Notes: generated by a model from the letters alone, not told the origin. Counted from the stretch's first letter, positions 1-8,719 are shown. The stretch: 64,000 nt of DNA from Longimicrobiales bacterium (GCA_958295645.1 OY282361.1:1144501-1208500); one strand, 5' to 3'. Made by a program: numbers and translations.

Positions 1-1208
1 GATCCGCCGAACTTCCGGGCCACGTAGTCGTCCAGAATGCGCTTGAAGTCCTCCACGATGCCGTCGCCCTTGAGCGTGCGAAAATGCGCGCCGTCCACGT
101 ACACGGGGGCCTTGGGATCTTCGAAGGCGCCCGGCAGCGAGATGCCTAGGTCGGCGTGCCGGGACTCGCCGGGTCCGTTGACCACGCACCCCATCACGGC
201 AACCTTCAGGTCTTCCACGCCCGGGGCGCTGCGCTTCCAGGCCGGCATCCGTTCGCGGACGTACGACTGGATGTCTTCGGTCATCTCTTGAAAGAACGTG
301 CTCGTCGTCCGGCCGCAGCCCGGACAGGCCGTGACCTGCGGCTCGAAGCTGCGCATCTCCAGCGACTGGAGGATCTGCTGCGCCACCCGCACTTCTTCGG
401 TGCGGTCTCCGCCGGGGCGGGGCGTGAGCGAGACCCGGATGGTGTCGCCGATGCCGTCCAGGAGCAACGGAGCGAGGGCGGCGGCCGTGGCCACGATCCC
501 CTTGGCGCCCATTCCCGCTTCCGTCAGTCCGAGGTGCAGGGGGTGGCTGGTGAGCGGAGCGAGCTGCCGGTACACGGCGACGAGGTCCCGTACGCCGGAG
601 ACCTTGGCGCTCAGCAGTATGCGGTTCGGAGGCAGTCCGGCGTTCACTGCGAAGGCCGCCGACCGCACGGCGCTCTCGATCATCGCGTCGCGCAGCACTT
701 CGCTCGCGTCCTTCGGGTCGGCACGCTTGGCGTTCTGATCCATGAGCTCGGTCAGCAGCCTCTGGTCCAGCGAGCCCCAGTTCACGCCGATGCGCACGGC
801 CTTGCCGTTGTCGGCGGCGATTCGGACGATGGTCTGGAAGTTTTCGTCGCGTCGGCTCGTGCCGACGTTGCCGGGGTTGATGCGGTACTTGGCAAGCAGC
901 TGGGCCGCTTCGGGGAATTCCCGCAACAGGACGTGGCCGTTGTAGTGGAAGTCGCCGACGATCGGGACCGAGCAACCCAGGTCGCCCAAGCGGCTGAAGA
1001 GTTCCGGCACGGCTGCGGCGGCCTGCTTGTTGTTCACCGTGATCCGCACGATCTCGCTGCCCGCGTCGGCAAGCGCCTTGACCTGCCCGGCGGTCGCGGC
1101 GGGATCGGCCGTGTCGGTGTTGGTCATCGACTGCACCACGACGGGGTTGCAGCCGCCGACCTTGACGCCGCCGACGTCCGCCTCGAGTGTGCGGGTGGTG
1201 GTTGTCAA
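1..1208 (-). CDS. ispG: 4-hydroxy-3-methylbut-2-enyl diphosphate synthase, 3' end outside window
   Basis: IspG/GcpE, a cytosolic 4Fe-4S enzyme of the MEP isoprenoid pathway that reductively opens the cyclic diphosphate intermediate. The frame runs off the left edge, so the last residues are missing; about 402 are present. Near the N-terminus [16 protein letters not shown] opens the TIM-barrel domain. Near the C-terminus CPGCGR and then [10 protein letters not shown] supply cluster cysteines, followed by [12 protein letters not shown]. There is no ATG near the expected N-terminus. I chose the TTG at 1206-1208, which has AAGGG about eight bases upstream, but GTG codons further upstream are also open. 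It lies just downstream of a tRNA-Ser gene on the same strand. Confidence 0.93.
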   Translation of the reverse strand, partial: MTTTTRTLEADVGGVKVGGCNPVVVQSMTNTDTADPAATAGQVKALADAGSEIVRITVNNKQAAAAVPELFSRLGDLGCSVPIVGDFHYNGHVLLREFPEAAQLLAKYRINPGNVGTSRRDENFQTIVRIAADNGKAVRIGVNWGSLDQRLLTELMDQNAKRADPKDASEVLRDAMIESAVRSAAFAVNAGLPPNRILLSAKVSGVRDLVAVYRQLAPLTSHPLHLGLTEAGMGAKGIVATAAALAPLLLDGIGDTIRVSLTPRPGGDRTEEVRVAQQILQSLEMRSFEPQVTACPGCGRTTSTFFQEMTEDIQSYVRERMPAWKRSAPGVEDLKVAVMGCVVNGPGESRHADLGISLPGAFEDPKAPVYVDGAHFRTLKGDGIVEDFKRILDDYVARKFGG

Positions 1209-1269
1209 GACCTGTGCCCTTGCGTCGCAGTCTTCAGTGGGATGGCTTGGGCCGTCGGCCACGTGGCCA

Positions 1270-1353
1270 CGGAGGGGGTGGGATTCGAACCCACGAGCCC
1301 GTGAAGGCGCCGGTTTTCAAGACCGGTGCATTGAACCGCTCTGCCACCCCTCC
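1270..1353 (-). tRNA. tRNA-Ser (anticodon UGA)
   Basis: Read on the minus strand, GGAGGGG pairs with CCCCTCC to form the acceptor stem, with discriminator G at 1270. The D arm, a five-pair anticodon stem around loop CTTGAAA (anticodon TGA), a long variable arm typical of serine tRNAs, and a T arm with GTTCGAATC all follow in order. CCA is not encoded. It lies between purH and ispG on the same strand. Confidence 0.95.
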
Positions 1354-1399
1354 CTGCCCCGGAAGATGGTCGGACCGGCGACGGGATACAACCGCCCGG

Positions 1400-3199
1400 C
1401 TAGTGCCGGAAGAGACGCTGGCCGGTGAACGCCATCGCGATGCCGTGCTCGTCGGCGGCGTCCACCACTTCCTGATCCCGAATCGAGCCGCCCGGTTGCA
1501 CGACGGCGCATACGCCCGCCCGCGCGGCCTCGTCCACGGCGTCGCGGAACGGGAAGAAGGCGTCCGAGGCCATGCTTGCTCCCTTCAACTGCTCCGCCAG
1601 GCCGGCCTCCGCGACTTTGCGGACGGCCAGGCGCGAGGCGTCCAGGCGGCTGGTCTGGCCGCCCCCGATTCCGAGCGTGGCGCCGTCCTTGGCCAGCACG
1701 ATCGCATTCGACTTGACCGCGGCCACCACCGCCCAGGCGAACGCCAAGTCGTCCATTTCGGTCTCGGTGGGCCGACGGCGCGTGACTACCCGCCAGCCCG
1801 CGCCGTCCTTTGCGTCCGGGGGAGCATCCGCGCCGCCCGGGAAGTCCTCTTCGCCCCGCGGCAAAGCGTCCTCGCGGCCCGAGCAGCCGTCCTTCGCGCC
1901 GTAGAAAGGGAGCGCAGGAGGCGACTGCGCGAGCAGGCCCCCGTAGACCGATCGCCGCTCCTCGCCGCCGGGATGCTCGGCCGCGCGCGCCAGGAACCGG
2001 GCCGCCGCGCGGAGGGCGTCGCCGGCGCCGCGCCACCAGGCGGATCGAGACGGCTCCATGGGATGCGGCTTCGCCCCCTCCGCTTCGCCGGCCTTGCCCT
2101 CGCCGTCCGTTTCGGGGAAGGCCAGCAGGCGGAGGTTCTTCTTTCGAGCCAGCACGGCCCGCGCTTCGGCGGAGAAGGACGGGGCCACCACGCATTCGAC
2201 GAACATGGCCGCGATTTCGGCCGCGGTCGCCGTGTCCACTGCGCGGTTGAAGGCGACGACCGAGCCGTAGGCGGAGACCGGGTCGGTGCCGCGCGCCCGC
2301 AGGAAGGCGTCGGCCAGGGAGGCCCCGGTGGCGAGTCCGCAGGGCGTCGTGTGCTTGACGACGGCGGCGGCCGGCTTCGGACAGAACGCAAATGGCGCCA
2401 ACGCGCGAAGGGCGCCGTCCATGTCCAGGAAGTTGTTGTAGGACAGCTCCTTGCCCTGCAGCTGGCGGAGCGCGGCCAGGCCTCGGGAGTCGGCGGCGGC
2501 GTGGAAGGCGGCGGGCTGGCCCGGGTTCTCGCCGTAGCGAAGAGTTCGCGGGGGCGGGCGGCCGGAGCCGGCGGACTCGTCCTCGGCGAGGAAGCCGGAG
2601 GCCGCCGCGTCGTAGTCCGCGGTCAGGGCGAATGCTTTGGCGGCAAGCCGGCGGCGCAAATCGGCGGCGGACGGGCCAGCCGACTGCGTCGCGGCCTCGC
2701 CTGCCATGGCTTCGCCCGTTCCGGCCAGCGCGGCGGCGACCTCGTCGTAGTCCGCGGGGTCGCAGACGATCCAGACGTCGCGGTGGTTCTTGGCGGCCGC
2801 GCGGAGCATGGCCGGGCCGCCCACGTCCAGGTCGTCCATGGCGGCCTCGACCGTGACGCCGGGCTCGGCGATGGTCTCGCGAAACGGATACAGGTTGACG
2901 GCCACCAGATCGATGGGCACGTACCCCTGGCGGGCCAGCGCGTCCATGTCGTCCGGCGCCGCCCGCCGCGCGAGAATGCCCGCGTGCACCGCCGGATGGA
3001 GGGTCTTGACCCGGCCCTCCATCATCTCGGGATGCTCCGTCACCGTCGCCACTTCGGTCGCCGCCACGCCCGCCTCCGCGAGAGCCCGCGCGGTGCCGCC
3101 CGTCGAGAGAACCTCCCAACCCATGTCCACCAGATCTCTCGCGAAGGCCGCGATTCCGTCCTTGGCCGACACGCTCAGGAGTGCGCGGCGCTTGCTCAT
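1400..3199 (-). CDS. purH: Bifunctional AICAR transformylase / IMP cyclohydrolase
   Basis: PurH performs the last two steps of de novo IMP synthesis in the cytosol. Residues 1 to about 200 are the MGS-like cyclohydrolase domain (RALLSVSAKDG, then TLHPAVHAGIL). The rest is the AICAR formyltransferase domain, with KHTTPCG in place of the usual KHxNPCG, then SNAIVL and a C-terminal GIAMAFTGQRLFRH. At 599 residues it is longer than the usual 510-540. Two hydrophilic, low-complexity insertions account for the excess, one after KKNLRLL and one after GGLLAQ. The ATG at 3197-3199 overlaps the purN stop by four bases (ATGA), so translation is probably coupled. Confidence 0.95.
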   Translation of the reverse strand: MSKRRALLSVSAKDGIAAFARDLVDMGWEVLSTGGTARALAEAGVAATEVATVTEHPEMMEGRVKTLHPAVHAGILARRAAPDDMDALARQGYVPIDLVAVNLYPFRETIAEPGVTVEAAMDDLDVGGPAMLRAAAKNHRDVWIVCDPADYDEVAAALAGTGEAMAGEAATQSAGPSAADLRRRLAAKAFALTADYDAAASGFLAEDESAGSGRPPPRTLRYGENPGQPAAFHAAADSRGLAALRQLQGKELSYNNFLDMDGALRALAPFAFCPKPAAAVVKHTTPCGLATGASLADAFLRARGTDPVSAYGSVVAFNRAVDTATAAEIAAMFVECVVAPSFSAEARAVLARKKNLRLLAFPETDGEGKAGEAEGAKPHPMEPSRSAWWRGAGDALRAAARFLARAAEHPGGEERRSVYGGLLAQSPPALPFYGAKDGCSGREDALPRGEEDFPGGADAPPDAKDGAGWRVVTRRRPTETEMDDLAFAWAVVAAVKSNAIVLAKDGATLGIGGGQTSRLDASRLAVRKVAEAGLAEQLKGASMASDAFFPFRDAVDEAARAGVCAVVQPGGSIRDQEVVDAADEHGIAMAFTGQRLFRH

Positions 3200-3927
3200 G
3201 GAACCGTCCCGACCGCCCGCGCCGCCTGTCCGCGCACCGTCCCGCCCGGCAGGCCGGCCTCGCCGCGGAAGGCCGCCCGAACCGCCGCGCGAAGGCCTGG
3301 CCCCGACGGCGGCCCCGGCTCCGGCCACCGAAACGGCTTCGGCCCCTCGCGGTGCGCCACGGCCCGGGCCAAGGCGGCCGCCGCCTCGGGAAACAGGACG
3401 TGTTCGACCGCCAGCACGCGGGCGGCGAGCGTCTCGGGGGTGTCCTCGGGGAGCACGGGCACGGGCCATTGCGCCATGATCCGGCCCTCGTCGTAGCGCT
3501 CGACGACATGGTGCACGGTCGGCCCGGACACCTTCGCTCCGGAGGCCAGCACCGCCTCGTGGACCCGGCGCCCGTACATTCCCCGGCCCCCGAAGGCAGG
3601 CAACGGCGCCGGATGGACGTTGAGGATGCGCCCGCGGTACGCCCGGCAGAGTTCCGCGGGCACGAGCCTGAGGAAGCCGGCGAGCAAGACGCCTTCGACT
3701 CGATGCTCGCGCAAGGCGGCGAGCAGGCGCGCGCCGGGGCCGAGGCGGTCGGGGAAGCTGGTTCGGTGCACGGGGCGACCCCGGCGGCGGGCGCGGTCTT
3801 CGGCGGCGCAGGGCCTGTCGGTCACCACCGCTTCGACGCGGTACGCCCCTTCGGCCTCCTCCTGGTCCAGCAACGCCTCCAGGTTGGTGCCCGACCCGGA
3901 GGCGAACACCGCGAAGCGAACCGTCAC
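3196..3927 (-). CDS. purN: Phosphoribosylglycinamide formyltransferase (GART)
   Basis: PurN transfers the formyl group of 10-formyl-THF to GAR, the third step of purine synthesis; cytosolic. The N-terminus VRFAVFASGSGTNLEAL is the family signature. RILNVHPAPLPAFGG carries the catalytic Asn-His, and VSGPTVHHVVERYDEG, which usually ends in D, here has the aspartate followed by E-G. About 40 Ala/Gly/Arg-rich residues extend past the usual C-terminus, giving 243 aa. The start is the GTG at 3925-3927, overlapping the upstream stop as GTGA, and its own stop overlaps purH. This makes purN-purH a coupled purine unit placed behind a metallo-hydrolase gene. Confidence 0.94.
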   Translation of the reverse strand: MTVRFAVFASGSGTNLEALLDQEEAEGAYRVEAVVTDRPCAAEDRARRRGRPVHRTSFPDRLGPGARLLAALREHRVEGVLLAGFLRLVPAELCRAYRGRILNVHPAPLPAFGGRGMYGRRVHEAVLASGAKVSGPTVHHVVERYDEGRIMAQWPVPVLPEDTPETLAARVLAVEHVLFPEAAAALARAVAHREGPKPFRWPEPGPPSGPGLRAAVRAAFRGEAGLPGGTVRGQAARAVGTVP

Positions 3928-4592
3928 GCCAACGCGTCCGGGCCCGGCGGGGCCGGCTCCACGGCAAGCGCAGCCAGGAATGGATTGGTTCTGCGCTCGT
4001 GCTCGACGGTGGTCGGCGGACCGTGCCCTGGGTAGAGCGTCGTCTCGGGGGGAAGCGCGAGCACCTGCGAGCGAATCGAGTTCATGAGCGTGGGATAGTG
4101 GCCTCCCGGCAGGTCGGTGCGGCCTATGGAGCCCAGGAAGACGACGTCTCCCACAAGCGCCAGCGAGGCCTCTCTGCAAACCAGGATCACGTGGCCGGGA
4201 CTGTGGCCGGGCGCGAACGAGACGCTGAACTCGGTGCCGCCGAACAGGAGCGCGCCGCCCGTCTCCAAGTCCAGGTCCGCCGGCGGCAGCGGGGGAGAGA
4301 GGCCGGAACCGGCCAGCTGTCGCGCGAAGAACTCGTAGACCGGCTGTTCGGCCGGATGCAGATGCACGGGTGCGCCCGTGGCCTCCTTGGCCTCGGCCAG
4401 CCCTTCCACGTGGTCGAGGTGGGCGTGGGTGAGGAGGATGGCCGCGACGCCGAGCCCGCGGGAACGCGCGACGTCCAGGGCGTCTCCCGTCGCCGCGCCG
4501 GGGTCGACCAGGACGGCCGTGCGTCCGTCGGCGCATTCGGCGAGATAGGTGTTCTGCTGGTATGCGCCGCCCGTGAACGACCGAACCTTCAC
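3924..4592 (-). CDS. Metallo-beta-lactamase-fold hydrolase, glyoxalase II-like
   Basis: A soluble MBL-fold hydrolase of the hydroxyacylglutathione-hydrolase-like group. The metal motif is THAHLDH near residue 70, followed by GHSPGH, a GDVVF aspartate and a final PGHGP histidine. The near-C-terminal GRTDLPGG and TTVEHERRTNPF are typical of the group. A thioester hydrolase role is known for relatives; the substrate here is unknown. I start at GTG 4590-4592 because VKVRSFTGGAYQQNTYL is where the family begins. An upstream ATG at 4679 would add about 29 unconserved residues and overlap the iscA-like gene. The stop overlaps purN by four bases. Confidence 0.85.
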   Translation of the reverse strand: MKVRSFTGGAYQQNTYLAECADGRTAVLVDPGAATGDALDVARSRGLGVAAILLTHAHLDHVEGLAEAKEATGAPVHLHPAEQPVYEFFARQLAGSGLSPPLPPADLDLETGGALLFGGTEFSVSFAPGHSPGHVILVCREASLALVGDVVFLGSIGRTDLPGGHYPTLMNSIRSQVLALPPETTLYPGHGPPTTVEHERRTNPFLAALAVEPAPPGPDALA

Positions 4593-4650
4593 GGCTGGAG
4601 ACGCTCCGCGCCACCGCGGGCGCCAAAGCGAGACGGCCCGCCGGAAGCGG

Positions 4651-4980
4651 TCAGACTGTGAACGAACTCCCGCAACCACAGCCTCCCGCGGCCTGCGGAT
4701 TCCTGAACGAGAACCCCGATCCCATCAACGAACTCACGTAGTCGATCTCGAGGCCTTCCAGGTATTGGGCGCTGAAGGGATCGACGAAGACCCTGATGCC
4801 GCTGGCCTCGAAGACCTCGTCGTCCTCCTCGGGCGCGCGGTCGATGTCGACCCCGTACTGAAATCCGGAGCATCCGCCGGGCAGAACCGAGACCCGCAGT
4901 CCCGCACCGGCGCCGCCGCCGTGCTCGTCGAGGAAGCCGCGAACCTTGTCCGCCGCCCCCGGCGTGAGAGTGAGCTGCAT
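4651..4980 (-). CDS. A-type iron-sulfur carrier (IscA/ErpA/HesB family)
   Basis: Small cytosolic scaffold/carrier that delivers Fe-S clusters to apo-enzymes. The family cysteines are present as GGCSGFQYG and a C-terminal GGCGCGSSF. At 109 residues it has family size when started at the ATG 4978-4980 (MQLTLTPGAADK). The longer open frame upstream is not conserved and would cover the promoter-like sequence at 5091-5119. It is the first gene of the leftward run that leads through the MBL hydrolase to purN-purH and ispG, itself an Fe-S enzyme. Which IscA subtype it is cannot be settled by eye. Confidence 0.92.
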   Translation of the reverse strand: MQLTLTPGAADKVRGFLDEHGGGAGAGLRVSVLPGGCSGFQYGVDIDRAPEEDDEVFEASGIRVFVDPFSAQYLEGLEIDYVSSLMGSGFSFRNPQAAGGCGCGSSFTV

Positions 4981-5090
4981 GTCGCCTGCGACCCCCCATT
5001 CTCTGTAGGCCGTCCAAGCTGTCGGCACGGTCAAACCCGTGCCGCCGACGGCCCGAAAAGGACGAACAGAGGCCAAGCCACCGGCTCCAA

Positions 5091-5119
5091 AACTTATCGT
5101 GGGCGTAGCGGGACGTCAA
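5091..5119 (-). promoter_or_regulatory. Sigma-70-like promoter for the iscA-like gene
   Basis: On the minus strand TTGACG, 17 bases, then TAAGTT (overlapped by GATAAG at a 15-base spacing) gives a strong -35 and a weak -10. It points at the iscA-like gene with a leader of roughly 100 bases. Placement is by inspection only. Confidence 0.45.
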
Positions 5120-5131
5120 CGAAACGGCGCG

Positions 5132-5259
5132 GGCCTGGAGAGCGGTCGCCGCGCCGCAGAAGGGCCGGGGTCAACTGCGCGCCAAACGTTCCGCGCCTGG
5201 AGAGCGGTCCTCTGGGAGCGGTCCTCTGGAGAGCGGCCCTCTGGAGAGCGGCCCACGCC
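5132..5259. repeat. Short imperfect repeats between gmhB and the iscA-like gene
   Basis: The element CTGGAGAGCGG(T/C)C recurs near 5134, 5198, 5226 and 5241, with a shortened version near 5213. The last copies are tandem with a period of about 15 bases. The repeats end exactly at the gmhB stop codon. I see no coding sense and no obvious hairpin with a T-run. Confidence 0.6.
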
Positions 5260-5874
5260 CTAGAAGACGCGAGCCCGCTGCCGTGGGTCGAGCGAGGACG
5301 CCCGGGCGTCCTCCGCTTCGAGGCGCTCGACCAAGAGGGAGGCCGCCGCCAAGTCGTCCATCACGTGCACGCCCGGGGGGGCCTCCGGCTCCGACCGCCG
5401 ACCGTAGCCCGTGCGGACGAGAATCCCCGTGCCTCCGGTCTCGGCGGCCGGGAGCACGTCGGAGATCTTGTCGCCGACGTAGTAGGAACTCGCCAAGCAG
5501 AGTCCCAGCTGGGCCGCCGCGCTTCGGTGCATCGCCGTGCTGGGCTTGCGGCAGGTCGAGTCGGGGTCGCCGCCCGGCGGATCCGGACAGAAGCGGGTGG
5601 CGTCCATCGCCACGCCTTCCTCCGCCAGCCTGCGCTCCACCTCGGCGGCCACGCGCTGGTAGTCGGCCAGGGTGTAGAGGCCGCGGCCGATTCCGGACTG
5701 ATTGGTGACCAGGACGATCGCCAAGCCCAGGTCCTTCATGCGGCGGAGTGCCGCGGTCGATCCCTCGATCAGCGAGACCTTGGCGGGGTCGGCCAAGTAG
5801 CGGCGCTCCTCGACGATCGTGCCGTCGCGGTCCACGAAGGCGGCCGCGCGAAGCGAGGCGGAGCCCGGGCTCAC
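5260..5874 (-). CDS. gmhB: HAD phosphatase, D-glycero-D-manno-heptose-1,7-bisphosphate 7-phosphatase-like
   Basis: A cytosolic HAD-superfamily phosphatase of the GmhB/HisB-N group, which removes the 7-phosphate in the LPS heptose pathway. It has FVDRDGTIVEE (nucleophile and acid Asp), VTNQSGIGRG, CRKPSTAM and a final YVGDKISDV. In typical GmhB a zinc loop uses C-x-H and C-x-C. Here the loop reads CPDPP then STCRKP, so two of the four ligands appear to be missing and zinc binding is doubtful. It starts at GTG 5872-5874, overlapping the selA stop as GTGA, and has 204 residues. A related HAD sugar or histidinol phosphatase role is possible. Confidence 0.8.
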   Translation of the reverse strand: MSPGSASLRAAAFVDRDGTIVEERRYLADPAKVSLIEGSTAALRRMKDLGLAIVLVTNQSGIGRGLYTLADYQRVAAEVERRLAEEGVAMDATRFCPDPPGGDPDSTCRKPSTAMHRSAAAQLGLCLASSYYVGDKISDVLPAAETGGTGILVRTGYGRRSEPEAPPGVHVMDDLAAASLLVERLEAEDARASSLDPRQRARVF

Positions 5875-7271
5875 GACGCCGGGGGACCGCCGCCCGAGAG
5901 CGAAGCCAGCGCTGTGGCGACGAGAGAGTCGTCCGCCGGATCGACGGTGCGCAAGTCCGCCAGCAAGGAACCGCTGCGGCCTCTGGCGACGACGGGCGGA
6001 TCGTGGGCGCGCAGGCCGGCGAGCCATGCCCCCAGGCGGTCTCCGGCGTCGAGGCTCACCAGCGCGGAGGGCAGCCGCACTCCGGGACAGGCGCCGCCGC
6101 CGATCACCGACTCGCCTTCGACGACCGTGGCCGCGCCAGGGGGCGTGCCCGCGGCGAACATCGCCTCCAATGCGGCGCAGGCCCGGCCGCGGACGTCCTC
6201 GGCGGGCGTTGCGATCATGCGCAGGACCGGGACCGCTTGGAGCGCGCGGGCCGGGTCTCGGTACAGGGCCAGCGTCGCCTCGAGCCCGGCCAGCGTGACC
6301 TTGTCGCAGCGCAAGGCACGGCAGAGAGGATGCGACTTGGCCCGGCGGACGAGTTCCTCCGCGCCCGCCACCACGCCGGCCTGCGGCCCCCCGAGGAGCT
6401 TGTCGCCCGAGAAGACGACGAGTCCCGCGCCCGCGGCGACGCTCTGGGCCGGGGTGGGCTCGCCTTCCAGTCCAAGAGCGGCGGGATCCGCCAAGAGGCC
6501 CGTTCCCAGGTCGTGGATCACGGGCACGCCGGCCCGGGCTCCGAGGGCAGCTAGGTTCTCGACGGAGGCTTCTTCGGTGAAGCCGGAGAGACGGAAGTTG
6601 GAGCGGTGCACCTTGAGGACGGCGCCGGCTTGGCCACCGGAGAGGGCGCGTGCGTAGTCCCGCGTCCGCGTCTTGTTGGTGGTGCCGACGGGAACGAGAC
6701 GTGCGCCGGCCGCCTCCACGACCTCGGGAACGCGAAAACCGCCCCCGATCTCCACGAGTTCGCCGTGCGACACGACCACCCCCCTTCCCCCGGCAAGGGC
6801 CGCCAGGGCCAGGGCGAGCGCACCGGCGCCGTTGTTGACGACCAGAGCGTCCTCGGCGCCGACCATCTCCGCGAGGAGGCGCCTGCAACGCTCGTAGCGG
6901 GAGCCGCGCTCGCCCGCGGCCAAGTCGAACTCGACGGTGCAGTATCCGGCGGCGGCGGCCATGGCGCTGCGGGCCTCCGTCGCCAGGGGCGCACGGCCCA
7001 GGTTCGTGTGCAGGATCACTCCCGTGGCGTTGACGACGGGCCGCACCCAGGCCTCCGCCGCCGTCGCGGCCTCTGCGAGCACTAGGTCGCGGAGCGCGCC
7101 GTCCGTCTCGGGCGCCTGCACGACTCCGGCTCGCATGGCCGAGAGCACCGCCCGAACGCGGGCCACGACCCACGGCCGCCCGTGGGCCTCGACGAGCTGG
7201 CCGCACCAAGGGCGCGCGAGCACGCGGTCCACGCCCGGTACGAGACGCCGCGGATCGTCGTTGCCGGACAC
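5871..7271 (-). CDS. selA: L-seryl-tRNA(Sec) selenium transferase
   Basis: SelA is a PLP enzyme that converts seryl-tRNA(Sec) to selenocysteinyl-tRNA(Sec) with selenophosphate. The SelA N-terminal helical domain (LVPGVDRVLARPW) is followed by NATGVILHTNLGRAPL, VNNGAGAL, GTTNKTRTRDY and the PLP lysine in FSGDKLLGGPQAG. Length from GTG 7269-7271 is 466 residues, normal for the family. The start is uncertain: it lies twelve bases past the upstream stop with no clear SD, and CTG/TTG alternatives exist. It sits between an Ig-like lipoprotein and gmhB; selB, selD and tRNA-Sec are not in the window. Confidence 0.92.
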   Translation of the reverse strand: MSGNDDPRRLVPGVDRVLARPWCGQLVEAHGRPWVVARVRAVLSAMRAGVVQAPETDGALRDLVLAEAATAAEAWVRPVVNATGVILHTNLGRAPLATEARSAMAAAAGYCTVEFDLAAGERGSRYERCRRLLAEMVGAEDALVVNNGAGALALALAALAGGRGVVVSHGELVEIGGGFRVPEVVEAAGARLVPVGTTNKTRTRDYARALSGGQAGAVLKVHRSNFRLSGFTEEASVENLAALGARAGVPVIHDLGTGLLADPAALGLEGEPTPAQSVAAGAGLVVFSGDKLLGGPQAGVVAGAEELVRRAKSHPLCRALRCDKVTLAGLEATLALYRDPARALQAVPVLRMIATPAEDVRGRACAALEAMFAAGTPPGAATVVEGESVIGGGACPGVRLPSALVSLDAGDRLGAWLAGLRAHDPPVVARGRSGSLLADLRTVDPADDSLVATALASLSGGGPPAS

Positions 7272-7282
7272 GGACGAAGCGA

Positions 7283-8719
7283 TCAGCGTCCGGGCGGATC
7301 CGCGGGGGTCCGCAAGGTGTCCGGCGGGAGCCGCAGCGTGTCCGGCGGGGCTTGCGTCGTGTCCGGCGGGGCTTGCGTCGTGTCCGGCGGGGCTTGCGTC
7401 GTGTCCGGCGGGGCTTGCGTCGTGTCCGGCGGGGCTTGCGTCGTGTCCGGCGGCGCCACCGTCGTGTCCGTCTCGGCTCCTTCGGGCGGCACGGCCGTGC
7501 TGTCGGAGGCCGGCATCTCCCACAGGAGAACCGTCTTGGCGTCGCGCGTCTCGAGGCCTACCAAGTTGAAGACGCCCGTGAGGACGGCTTCGTAGGCGCG
7601 TCCCCGTTCGAGGCCCTCGTCCAGGACTCCGGTCAGCGTCTGCGTCGGCAGCAGGGCTCCGGAGAGGCCGGCGGGCTGGGTCGGCCCGCTCCCGGCGCCC
7701 TGCCCGCCCTCGGCGTCCGGCCTACCCGCATCGGCGGCCGCCTCCACCGAATCGGACTGCTCGGCCAGCCATGTCTCGTGCTCGTGCTCGTGAAAGAGGC
7801 GGAACACGAGGATGCGGTCGTCGCCTTCGGGGAACAGCACGCCTTCGATCATCTGTCCGGGCGAAGCCGGGTCGAGGTAGTCGTCGAACTCGAAGAGCAA
7901 CGTCGCCGAGTCCTCCACCGACGCGCTCACCAACTGGGCGGGGGTCGTGTCGGGCTCGATCAGCGAGAGCACGCCGTAGGCCGTGTCCGGCGAAGCGGAC
8001 AGCAGGCCGGGGGCGCCTCGGGCCGCCGGCTCGCTGGGACCCGCTTCGCCGTCCCGGTCGCGATCCTGCCAGGCGCGGAGGTCGAAGGGGCCGCTGGGCA
8101 CGTAGCGGAGCGAGTAGAAGCCTTCGCGGTCCGTGTAGTTCCAGTGGGCGACCGTGTCGCCGTCCTGGGCAAAGGCGGCCTCGACGCGCACGCCGGACAC
8201 GGCCGCTCCCGTCACCCGGTCCTCCACGACCCCGGCCACCACGTTGGGCACGAACTCTCCCCCCGTGGAAACCACCAAGTCGAAGGCGTCGCGCAGGGAG
8301 TTGCCGAACATGTCGTTGACGACGGGCAGCACCGTGACGCGGTAGACCCGGCCCGGCGCCAGCCCCCGCTGCGTCTCGACCGAGAGTCCGTCCCTGGCGT
8401 GCTTGACACGCACGTTGCCCAGGGGCGGCGAGACGACGACGGCCTCGGCCACGGTCCCGCTCGCCGTGCGTTCGCTGATTCTCTCGCTGAACTTGAACTC
8501 GAACTTCCTAACTCCTTCTTCCACAACGGCAAACGTGTCTGGAACCGTCGCCACGACGTAAGGCGGAAAACGGTCTTCCGGGCCTCCGGGCGGGGCCTCC
8601 GGACGGGCGCAAGCCCCCAGAGCCGTTCCCGCGACGAGCGCCGCGAGGGCGCCCTTGCAACAGGCGCCGCCCCTCGGCCGGGCCGCAACGACCTCCCCCA
8701 AGGGCGGCAAGTCGCTCAC
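7283..8719 (-). CDS. Ig-like (Big_5) domain lipoprotein with C-terminal Pro/Asp/Thr repeats
   Basis: An exported lipoprotein of 478 residues. The signal sequence ends in a lipobox, TALGAC, near residue 40. A Big_5-type Ig domain follows (FPPYVVATVPDT, then FKFSERIS), then a carboxypeptidase-regulatory-like beta domain with YSLRYVPSGPFDLRAW. The C-terminus is a perfect APPDTTQ heptapeptide repeat encoded by 21-bp units. Such proteins are envelope lipoproteins of unknown function. It starts at GTG 8717-8719, overlapping the valS stop as GTGA; the selA start lies twelve bases past its stop. Confidence 0.8.
   Translation of the reverse strand: MSDLPPLGEVVAARPRGGACCKGALAALVAGTALGACARPEAPPGGPEDRFPPYVVATVPDTFAVVEEGVRKFEFKFSERISERTASGTVAEAVVVSPPLGNVRVKHARDGLSVETQRGLAPGRVYRVTVLPVVNDMFGNSLRDAFDLVVSTGGEFVPNVVAGVVEDRVTGAAVSGVRVEAAFAQDGDTVAHWNYTDREGFYSLRYVPSGPFDLRAWQDRDRDGEAGPSEPAARGAPGLLSASPDTAYGVLSLIEPDTTPAQLVSASVEDSATLLFEFDDYLDPASPGQMIEGVLFPEGDDRILVFRLFHEHEHETWLAEQSDSVEAAADAGRPDAEGGQGAGSGPTQPAGLSGALLPTQTLTGVLDEGLERGRAYEAVLTGVFNLVGLETRDAKTVLLWEMPASDSTAVPPEGAETDTTVAPPDTTQAPPDTTQAPPDTTQAPPDTTQAPPDTTQAPPDTLRLPPDTLRTPADPPGR
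7338..7442. repeat. Five perfect 21-bp tandem repeats inside a coding region
   Basis: Five identical 21-bp units begin at 7338, 7359, 7380, 7401 and 7422, with degenerate units on either side. They encode APPDTTQ heptapeptides at the C-terminus of the Ig-like lipoprotein. The unit is a multiple of three, so gain or loss of copies keeps the frame. Confidence 0.95.

Noticed and set aside
1187-3496. Long open frames on the plus strand opposite purH, valS, the transferases and others
   Set aside because: They are antisense shadows expected at this base composition. Their translations are Arg/Gly/Pro-rich without motifs, and the minus-strand products are clearly recognised enzymes.
7338-7442. CRISPR-like array
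   Set aside because: The units are contiguous, with no spacers, and lie in frame in a coding region.
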